From Notamacropus eugenii (lineage: Eukaryota; Chordata; Mammalia; Diprotodontia; Macropodidae), in the NCBI RefSeq assembly GCF_028372415.1, contig NC_092875.1, forward strand, positions 409,215,239 to 409,279,238: DNA of 64,000 nucleotides, written 5' to 3'. The position numbers and the translations under genes are program-made. This document shows positions 56,208 through 64,000 of the stretch, piece after piece. Position 1 is the stretch's first letter. Each line of letters starts with the position of its first letter. The notes beneath the pieces were generated by a model. It was not told the origin of the DNA. It searched no databases and saw nothing but the letters and a program-made list of their open reading frames with translations.

Positions 56208-56470
56208 CCATGTAAGGCAGCTAGGTGGTACGGTGTCTAGAGTCAGGAAGACCTGAGTTCAAATTCAACCTCAGACATGTACTAGTTGTATGACACTGGG
56301 CAAGTCACTTAAGCTTTTTTGCCTCAGTTTTCTCAGCTGTGAAAGGGAGATCATAACAGCACTTACCTCTCAGGGTTGTTGTGAGGATCAAATGAGATAA
56401 TATTTGTAAAGTGCTTAGTGCAGTTCCGTGCATATATTAAGCACTATATAGATGCTTATTCCTTTCCTTC
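56208..56470 (+). repeat. CORE-SINE (marsupial head, MIR-type tail)
   Basis: GGCAGCTAGGTGGTACGGTG head, TGACACTGGGCAAGTCACTT, CTCAGGGTTGTTGTGAGGAT, AAGTGCTTAGTGCAG, end TATAGATGCTTATTCC. Confidence 0.85.
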
Positions 56471-56479
56471 TTTGCCCTT

Positions 56480-56612
56480 CCTCAGTTTTCTCATCTATAA
56501 AATGTGGATGGTAACAGCATCTCCCTCCCAAGGTTGTTGTGAGAATCAAATGAGAAATATGTAAAACGCTTTCAAATGTGAATGTGACTGTTGGCTATTA
56601 CTGTTATTTATG
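56480..56612 (+). repeat. CORE-SINE 3' half, second copy
   Basis: CCTCAGTTTTCTCATCTATA, CAAGGTTGTTGTGAGAATCA and TTGGCTATTACTGTTA. It repeats the 3' half of the adjacent SINE but is not an exact copy. Confidence 0.75.
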
Positions 56613-56933
56613 CAAGCACACTGTTGAAGCAGGAGGATTCATTCACAGAGCTCTTGCTTCTACATGTCCTGGAAAGGTCTTGGGCTTTTGGGGTTTCCCG
56701 ATGCAGACTGATACATGGTTTCTCCGTCTGGCTCTGTCTCTCTATCTCTGTCTCTCTCTCTCTGTGTTTCTGTCTCTCTGCCTCCCTCTGTGTCTATCTC
56801 TCTTTTTTTGGTCTTTGTATTCTCAGTGGTTGGCACATCTGCTGGCACATAGAAGTTCTTAATCAATGCTTGTTGACTGAGTGAATGAGTCACCCAAGTG
56901 TCTTAGCTTCTCCTTAAGGATGATTATCAAATG

Positions 56934-56992
56934 AATGTTAAAAATCATCTTTACATGTAATTGGAAAAAATAAAATATTAGCTTAAAAAAGG
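56934..56992 (+). mobile_element. L1 3' terminus fragment
   Basis: AATGTTAAAAATCATCTTTA then CATGTAATTGGAAAAAATAA, matching the L1 terminus at 62445 and 37920 (reversed). Confidence 0.6.
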
Positions 56993-56999
56993 GATGATT

Positions 57000-58340
57000 C
57001 TCAGTCTGTGGTCAGTTAACAAGTGTATATTGTTTTGGAGACATCATGCTAACTTGCTGAAAGGTGCCTAATAGCTTGTATTATTTTCTTGTGGGAGTTC
57101 TTTGAGAGCAGAGTCATTGCCTTAACTGACTTAGCCTGGTTACTGGTACATAGAAGATTTTCTACTAATATGAATCCGCAGTGAGGATGCTTCATTGTCT
57201 ATGATTTCTTTCCTTTCCACTGGTTAGATATGTACTTACCACATCTTACTAGTACATATAAATTAAGAGTTCCTTTGGAGCCAAGATAAGGATGCTGCTG
57301 TACGTGGTTACTTATTTATGGGAGGGTTGGGGGCCCATTCTTTTGTTCTTATGTGACTTCATCTCCCTTTCATCTTTCTCTAATATATCATCTGTCACTG
57401 CAGGAAGAAGGACTTCGATCCTTCCCATCCAAAGAGCTTGGTAACTGAGATTTCAAATACAAAAATTTGTACCCCATGTGTCATATAGCCCTCCATCCTT
57501 TTCTAATGCAAACGTCATATTCAGGAGTCAACTGTACTCTGTGTGGCTTATCCAACAATGCTATGACATATTTAACGATGAGCTGGGGTCAAATGGCGAT
57601 GATGTAGCCTTTGGAAGAGAGGACAGAAGATGCAGCAAGTGCTGAAAAGATTTCAACTCTAGCTGTATTTCATTATTTATTTTGCTATTATAGAAATGGA
57701 TAAAATGGAAATTAGTGGACAAAGTCCTTTGATCCATTCTTTGCATGTGTGTGTGCTTGTTTCTCTTATATCATTCTTCAACCCCATAATCACAATTTTC
57801 TATACATGCCTATGTGTAGATACACCCAGACGCAGACACAAACACAGATGGAAGCCCAGACCCAGACACACACAGAGACAGATGCTCACACATTTGCAAG
57901 TGGGATCCTTCCCATCATAAGGTGAAACACTGCCTGTTATAAACCAGGCTAAGGTCATTATCTGTCATTTTTTGTAGGAATTTAGTCATGAACAGGAAGA
58001 GGGTGTGAGGAAGAGAGAACCTAAAATCCTCAGAGAATCTCAAAGGGAATTGAAGGAAGTACGATAGACACTTCTCACATTCAAAGTTCTGGGAGAGGCA
58101 CACCACCTTCTGAGCTGAAAGAAAAGACTTATGTCTCCCTGGGTTTCTAACTGGTTCATAAAATACTTATGTAGAAGGATTTGATATTTTTTAAATGACC
58201 TTGAAATGTATAGACACATTAACGTGCAAATACTGGAAGGATCTGTTTTTAATTCAGCTTGAGGGAGTTGGTGGGGGAACTTTCTGTATTAAAACAGGTG
58301 CCAGTAGTCTTTGACTAATCTGTTCTTGGGAGCTGCCTGT
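57000..58340. other. Upstream intergenic, no gene seen
   Basis: No recognised element except a short CACAGACACAG stretch at 57820-57890. Confidence 0.4.
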
Positions 58341-58349
58341 TACATAGAG

Positions 58350-58445
58350 GTTGTGACTTGCTCAGGGTCACACAGTTAGGAAGCATTACATGTAGGATTT
58401 TAAAAAGGTCTTCCTAATTCAAAGCCTAGAACTCTGTCTGTTGTA
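58350..58445 (-). repeat. MIR fragment
   Basis: GTGACTTGCTCAGGGTCACA then CAGTTAGGAAG, the reversed MIR core. Confidence 0.6.
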
Positions 58446-58524
58446 CTTTGTTCTACAAACATATTGCTGTTTTATTTGTATATACGGTCTAAAGTAAATA
58501 CACCATAATTTGGAGATAGAGAGG

Positions 58525-58725
58525 TAGATTGGCACAGTGGACAGAGGGGCTAGTTCATAGTTAGGAAGACCTGGTTCAAGTTTTGCTGCTGATACACATT
58601 GACTGTATAACCCTGGGCAAATCACTTACACTCTCCCTTCCTGGCTATAAGTTTCAGAGCAGGGGCTGACCTGCATTGGTAGAAGGGGTTTCCTCACCGG
58701 GAGGAAATAACAAGTTTTGTCCACA
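58525..58725 (+). repeat. Diverged SINE (same type as 40735)
   Basis: GATTGGCACAGTGGACAGAG head, TAACCCTGGGCAAATCACTT, GGGGCTGACCTGCATTGGTA, GTTTCCTCACCGGGAGG. Confidence 0.65.
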
Positions 58726-58963
58726 AAACCAAACCAAACCACACCAACCAACAAACAAAAAAACCTGGTAGGATATGATATCATCAAGAATTATTACAGT
58801 GAGAAGTTTTGGTTATTACATAAAAAATGTTAAATCCGGGGATAATTTCTAATAGCAAGGGAAGCCATACAAAAGAAGTGAGATGAGCTTTTCTCTTACA
58901 CAGCGTATCCAGTTTAAGTCTGAGTCTGAACAAAAATACTGAAATATGATACCTTGGAAAGAG

Positions 58964-59228
58964 GGGCAGCTAGATGGTGCAGTGGATAGAGTGCTGGGCC
59001 TGGAGTCAGGAAGACTCATCTTCCTGAGTTCAAATCTGACCTCAGACACTTATTAGCTGTGTCTGAGGCATTATTAGCTGGGCGTGTCATTTAATCTTGT
59101 CTGCCTCAGTTTCCTCATCTGGAAAATTAGCTGGAGAAGGAAATGGCAAACTACTTCAGTATCTTTGCCAAGAAAACCTCAAATGGGGTGGCAGAGTCAG
59201 ATGAGACTGAAATGATTAAACAACAGCA
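58964..59228 (+). repeat. WSINE1-like SINE with target duplication
   Basis: GGGGCAGCTAGATGGTGCAG head, ATGGCAAACTACTTCAGTAT, tail GACTGAAATGATTAAACAAC. TTGGAAAGA flanks both sides (about 58954 and 59231). Inside, TTATTAGCTG occurs twice within 30 nt, a small internal duplication. Confidence 0.92.
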
Positions 59229-59239
59229 CATTGGAAAGA

Positions 59240-59395
59240 ATGCAGGACTTGGAGATGTTACCATCAGAGACCTTAGTTTTGAATCTTGGCTCTGCCACAC
59301 ACACACACTTTGGTCATTTCACTTCTCAGTTTCCTCATCTGTAAAATGAAGAGTTTGGATTAGATGATCTCTTATGCTCCCTTCCACATCTGAGC
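59240..59395 (+). repeat. MIR/THER SINE
   Basis: TTTTGAATCTTGGCTCTGCC, TTCCTCATCTGTAAAATGAA and GATTAGATGATCTCTTATGC. Confidence 0.7.
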
Positions 59396-59899
59396 CTCTC
59401 TTTGTTCATTGCAAAATACTAAATTTACAAATGGGGAGGGGAACTCTTCCTTTACGTTTCTTTCTCTTTCCCCACAATTCCCTCTCTTTCCAGTGCTGGG
59501 GCTACTTACGTTGGACTTCTACCCATAAGCTGCCTTCTCCGTGTAAAAATTGTCTTCTCATTGGTCTTAAAACATTCATATTTTATACTTTGAATAAGAT
59601 TGAATGTCACGTTTTGATAGGTAGAAAGCAAATTTCTCCTTTCCGACCTAAACAAGTGCAGACTAGTAGTGAGCGGACAATAAAATAAGACTCATGGACA
59701 CAATATCCTGGTTAGCAACATATTAATAGCCTCTTTAGCCCAGATATACTAGAATGTTCCCCACTGTTTTCAACTTCCCCTTGGATATTTTGTCAGAAAA
59801 AAATTGGTCGAATCAACCTCTCCTTATGCCTAGAAGAATTTTTTTTTCTGAGTTGAAGGCTGCCCTAGGTCCCAGTAACTGCCCCCACAATTGAAAGCA

Positions 59900-60360
59900 A
59901 ATTAAAGATTAATGTGGACATAAGACATTCATTTGGTTTTCTAATATGTTGTCCAGAAATGACTCTTTTGAACCTTTTTCAGTATGATTTCTTTGCAAAT
60001 AGGAATGTGGAAATCATCATAAAAAAGTATGTGTTAATGGCCCACATGCTGGGCAAATGGGAATGCGACATAAAAAGAGCCAGTGTGGCCGTGCACTTGG
60101 AAAATAAATGCTCTATTAAGGAAGTTTAATGAAAAATTCACGAATACCAAAATATAATACACCCCTTTTATGCCAAAATTTTATGTACTTTATGATATAT
60201 GATCCAGTTATATTATATTGACCAATTATGATGAAAGAACTTGAAGTGAAGATGTTACCATTTATGTACATAAACCTTTGCCTCCAAGATAAGTTCCAAA
60301 ATGTCCAAAGATGTGCATGCAGAAATTGCCTGCTGTTCAAAGTGTCCAAAATGTTTTGTG
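59900..60360. promoter_or_regulatory. Repeat-free block, candidate conserved element
   Basis: Unique-looking sequence with TTCTTTGCAAATAGGAATGT and GTGTTAATGGCCCACATG. No repeat match recognised and no coding signal. Confidence 0.25.
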
Positions 60361-60369
60361 AGAAGCATT

Positions 60370-60440
60370 ATTGCATAGGGAACAAAGAGCCATTCGTGGG
60401 GTTAAGAAGACCTGGGTTCAAGTCCTGCTCTGAATGTGTA
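60370..60440 (+). repeat. MIR head fragment
   Basis: GAAGACCTGGGTTCAAGTCC then TGCTCTGAATGTG. Confidence 0.45.
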
Positions 60441-60770
60441 CTTGTTTCGTGTTTAGTGGTAAATCAACATTTTTGGAGGACATCATACTTGTGATTTAAA
60501 GAACATCAACTCTGAACCTCCCTCTATCAATGTAGATCATCATTACTTATAAGTAATTTATAGTCTTGGAGAGTTGTCTGGGGCAGGGAGAGGTTATCTG
60601 ACTCACTACAGAAGTAATGATCCATTGTCTATGCACACACGCATACATATTGAGGCGTGTTGCACCTTCCAGAACAAGGAGGTAATTATACTATACTTTC
60701 TGATACTGAAGATTCAATACAACTAAAATTAATAAATTGTCTATAGTGTGGTCAGGTTCATTTTGAAGGT

Positions 60771-61015
60771 CTTGTTGTAGAGTCATTTTAGTTGTGTCCA
60801 ACTCTCCGTGACCCCATTTGGGGTATTCTAGGCAAAGATACTGGAGTGGTTTGCCATTTCCTTCTTCAGCTCTTTTTATAGATGAGGAAGTAACAAACAG
60901 GGTGAAGTGACTTGCCCAGGTTCACACAACTAGCAAGTGTCTGAGGCTGGATTTGAACTCAGGTCTTTCTGATTCCAGTTCCAGGGCTCTATCCATTTTG
61001 CCACCTACTTGCCTT
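60771..61015 (-). repeat. WSINE1-like SINE
   Basis: TTAGTTGTGTCCAACTCTCC tail side, GGTTTGCCATTTCCTTCTTC, AACTAGCAAGTGTCTGAGGC, and CATTTTGCCACCTACTTGCC head. Confidence 0.9.
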
Positions 61016-61439
61016 TAGTGCCACCATTAAAACTCCATTCCTTTAGCACATGTCTTTAAAAGCCTGAGGGAAGTCAAATATGTCTAGTAGGGCTAACATG
61101 CTAAGGGTTTTCAGTTATTTTGCCCTTAATGTAAATGAGAAAAGCAAGAGCACCGGGACTGTTTGCGAGGAAAGCAGGTGACATCACACAGGAATCAGGG
61201 GCAGGGGAGGGGGAGTCTCTGTACAGAAGACCACCTTTTGTACTTCATGATTTTGCCTGTGGTGAAGGAAATCTCTCTCTTTCCTGATATTGTAAGGAGT
61301 GTGTTGGGAACACTGGTCAACCTTTCAAAATTTTTTTTTAAGAAGAATTATACAAACCTAAGTTCATTTCCCTTCTCTACTTTTACTACTTTGGAGTAGT
61401 TTTAAGTTCATTGTCAATGTGGAAGGAGGCCTCCACTGA

Positions 61440-61800
61440 AATATCAAAGCAATCTCTGCTTGGACCTACGTAGTTTAATACTTTTCATCAATGTTTTCTT
61501 TAAAGGCACAGATGCCATGCTCATCAAATTGGCAGATGATACAAGGCTGGGAAGGAGAGTTAACCCACTGCATGACAGAGTCAGGATCCAAAAAGATCTT
61601 AACAGGTTAGAGCTTTGGGCTGAATCTATTAAGTTGCAACTCAGTAGGGATCAATGTAAAATTTTAAACACAGGTACACAAAAAACCCCAAATTAACCAT
61701 GAAAAGTGGAGAATGCATAGTTAGACAACAGCTGTTTTGAAAAAATATCTAAGGGTTTTATTGACCTGCACTCAATTTGAGTGATTAGCATGTTGTATCA
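61440..61800 (+). mobile_element. CR1/L3 LINE reverse-transcriptase relic
   Basis: The frame 61460-61696 reads LFINVFFKGTDAMLIKLADD, then TRLGRRVN and RVRIQKDLNRLELWAESIKL, the CR1-clade palm motif with LADD in place of FADD and the following conserved block. Degeneration starts after 61700. It is a short relic, not a host gene. Confidence 0.8.
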
Positions 61801-61819
61801 ACCTAAACTTCTCATTACA

Positions 61820-62510
61820 TAAGTCTGCATCAAGTGAGGAATAATCGCTTTTTGTAGTGGCTAAGAATTGGAAAATAAGGAAATGTCCATCAATTGGGGA
61901 AGGGCTGAAGAAGTTATGGAATATGATTGTCATGGAATATTGTGCTACAAGAAATGAGAAGGACAATTTCAGAAAAGCCTGGTAAGACTTAACATGAACT
62001 GAGGCAGAGTAAAGTGAGTAGAACCAGAAGAATATTATGCAGTTACAGCAATATTATACAATAGATAACTGTGAATGACTTAGCTATTTATTTTCAGCAA
62101 TACAATGATCCAATACTTTCCCAAAGGACTCATGATGAAAAATGCTGTCCACCTCCAGAGAAAGAACCAAGGGCATCTGAAGACAGACCAAAGTATGCTA
62201 TTTTTCTTTTCCTTCCTTCCTTCCTTCCTTCCTTCCTTCCTTCCTTCCTTCCTTCCTTCCTTCCTTCCTTCCTTCCTTCCTTCCTTCCTTCCTTCCTTCC
62301 CATTGAGTTTTCTACAAAATGAATAATATAAAAATGTTTTACATGATTGCACATGTATAACCTATGTCAGATTGCTTACCATCCCAGGGTGGGGGGAGGA
62401 GAGGGAGCCAAGGATAGAATTTGGAGCTCAAAAGTTAAAATAAAAAGAATATTAAAAATTATTTTTACATATAATTGGGGGAAAAATAAAATATTATTTT
62501 TTAAAAAGAG
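61820..62510 (+). mobile_element. L1 ORF2 end and 3' UTR carrying (TTCC)n
   Basis: AATGTCCATCAATTGGGGAA, AAGCCTGGTAAGACTTAACA, GTAGAACCAGAAGAATATTA, GACTCATGATGAAAAATGCT, then (TTCC)n, then ACATGATTGCACATGTATAA and the terminal AATAAAATATT. The ORF is broken. Confidence 0.85.
62212..62301. repeat. (TTCC)n microsatellite
   Basis: About 22 TTCC units inside the L1 3' UTR. Mirror-image Phe/Leu/Pro/Ser and Lys/Glu/Gly/Arg frames arise from it. Confidence 0.98.
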
Positions 62511-62512
62511 AG

Positions 62513-62772
62513 ATGAATAGCTAGATGGTGCCATGCATAGAATGCTGGGCCTGGAGTCAGGAAGAATCCTTTTCCTGAATTCAAATCTGGCCTCAGACAC
62601 ATACTAGCTTTGTGACCCTGAGCACGTCACTCTCCCCTATTTGTCTCAGTTTCCTCATCTGTAAAATGACCTGGAAAAGGAAATGACAAAGTCCTCCAGT
62701 ATCTTTGCTAAGAAAACCGCAAACGGGGTCAAGAAGAATTGGACATGAGTGAAAACTACTGAGCTGCAACAA
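62513..62772 (+). repeat. WSINE1-like SINE
   Basis: TAGCTAGATGGTGCCATGCA head, CTGGGCCTGGAGTCAGGAAG, CCTCAGTTTCCTCATCTGTA, AATGACAAAGTCCTCCAGTA, tail GAGTGAAAACTACTGAGCTG. Confidence 0.9.
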
Positions 62773-63209
62773 TAAGTTTCCAGGTGTGTGGAGGCGATAG
62801 TCCTACTGTGTTCTGACCTCCTCAGACTTCACCTTGAGGTTTTTTTTTCCAGTTCTGGTTCATTTCAGTTTAAGAACGACATAAGCTGGATAGAATTCAG
62901 AGGAAACCAGGTTAGTTAAGTTATAGTTCAGTCCTTAATTCCCCGTTATATTAGAAGAGTTTGAAGGGGCTGGGAATGTTGAGAAGAGATGGGACCTAAG
63001 AGTTGTCTTCAGGTATTTGAAGTGCTGTCAGGTGGAGGGATTAGACTGTTTGCCCTGTTTGGCCCCAGAAGCAGCTTGGTGGCACAGTGGATATGAACCA
63101 AGAATCAAATCTATAGATGAAAAATCATTTATGTTGGTAAACTACATACATAGAAGACCCAAAGGGCAATGAAGAAGTTCATTGTATGTGTACCAGTTTC
63201 CAGCATATT

Positions 63210-63337
63210 GCTCTTCTTCTTCTCCTTCTTCTCCTCCTTCTCCTCCTTCTCTTCCCCCACCTCCTTCTCCTTCTTCTTTTTCTTCTTCTCCTTCTTCTTT
63301 TTCTTCCTCTCCTTCTTCTTCATCATCATCATCATCG

Positions 63338-63387
<50 letters not shown>

Positions 63388-63391
63388 TTCT
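63210..63391. repeat. (TTC/CTT/TCC)n then (ATC)n repeat
   Basis: Pyrimidine triplet tract 63210-63320 followed by about 22 ATC units at 63321-63388. Poly-Asp, poly-Met, poly-His and poly-Ile frames are shadows of it. Confidence 0.97.
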
Positions 63392-63489
63392 TCACAGATC
63401 CATGATTTCATCATCTTAGGAAAGTTTCTGCATGGAAAACCCTTCCATGGATATAGATCAACTAACTTTTAGTCACAGAGAGTTGTCCA

Positions 63490-63605
63490 GTTCTCAGTTT
63501 CTGTAAAATGGGAATTATACATCATTCCTATAGCACCTATCTCATGGGATTTTTGGAAGACTCAAATGAGACAATGTATGAAAAGTATCATATGGTTATT
63601 ATTTA
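63490..63605 (+). repeat. CORE-SINE/MIR 3' fragment
   Basis: TCAGTTTCTGTAAAATGGGA, CACCTATCTCATGGGATTTT, ACTCAAATGAGACAATGTAT. Confidence 0.6.
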
Positions 63606-64000
63606 TTATAATTATGCTTACTTCCTTTTATAAATCACCGTATATATGGAAGAAAATGAGGAATTTTGAAAAAAACAGAAATAAAAGATATAATCAGGGG
63701 CATGTATGATAGAAAATGATGGACTGGTCACATAGTGGGGTCAAGGGATAGCAGACGAAGTCTGGGGACTCCTCTGGTATCCTTAGGCATGTTGGATGCA
63801 AACATCCCCCAAGGGCAAAGTTATGGGAAGACACTGGTAAGTTACTGGCATGAGGTCTGGAGTTTTTGAATATTCAGGTAGGGATGACCTATGTATCCTT
63901 CTGCACATCTGTGCATCAATGTTATTTGTTTGATCTCCAGCCTGGACATGCTGTAAATTTTTCATAACACTTACTGAATGTGCTTGCTGAATTGCAGTAC
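63606..64000. other. Intergenic end of window
   Basis: No recognised feature. Confidence 0.4.

Noticed and set aside
61460-61696. Reverse-transcriptase-like open frame as a host gene
   Set aside because: A 78-codon stretch of a decayed CR1/L3 element; flanking frames are broken.
63142-63414. Poly-Asp/Glu-rich minus-strand frame resembling an acidic protein
   Set aside because: Pure product of the ATC and TTC triplet repeats; other frames give equally long poly-Met, His or Ile.

Overview
This is a vertebrate nuclear window, most likely from a marsupial. Many interspersed repeats are tRNA-like, CORE-type SINEs that begin GGCAGCTAGGTGG and carry either the marsupial MAR1-type tail (CTTCTTCGGCAACGAAGG) or a WSINE1-like tail (GACTGAACAACAA). 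They sit among old L1, L2, MIR and CR1/L3-clade LINE relics and long (CT)n, (TTCC)n and (TG)n microsatellites. The WSINE1-like tail points to an Australian-lineage (australidelphian) marsupial; this rests on my memory of the SINE families, not on a search.

The window holds one protein-coding gene: follistatin (FST), complete, on the minus strand. Its six coding exons lie between 43855 and 49512. All exon phases fit, every intron is GT-AG, and they join into a 343-residue precursor: signal peptide, N-terminal domain, three follistatin domains and an acidic tail. The sequence also keeps the acceptor for the short, tail-less isoform. It lies 264 nt upstream of the main exon 6 acceptor and makes a stop codon exactly after Asn316. 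The 3' UTR runs to about 42780 and carries several AU-rich nonamers. The 5' UTR and promoter lie at about 49513-50300, with a TATA-like box, GC boxes and G-runs, followed by a CpG-containing upstream region to about 52300.

From 1 to 42.7 kb (downstream of FST) I see no gene. This part is a mosaic of nested transposon relics: minus-strand L1/HAL1-like copies near 0-1.6 and 30-32.8 kb, CR1/L3 copies at 9.9-11.5, 15.2-16.4 and 36.7-37.5 kb, L2 at 32.9-33.5 kb, and many SINEs. Repeat-poor stretches between them (for example 28.98-29.76 and 38.85-39.54 kb) may be conserved regulatory DNA. From 52.3 to 64 kb (upstream of FST) the pattern is similar, with a repeat-poor block at 53.7-54.6 kb, a SINE with a perfect 13-bp target duplication at 54.8-55.0 kb, and a CR1/L3 reverse-transcriptase relic followed by an L1 3' end at 61.4-62.5 kb.

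I found no previously undescribed system. The observations most worth checking concern FST: a gained N-glycosylation sequon, a Phe-to-Ser change in the third follistatin domain, a very long pyrimidine tract before exon 2, a perfect ETS/TEAD-type inverted repeat in intron 1, and a palindrome beside paired SMAD boxes about 2 kb upstream.
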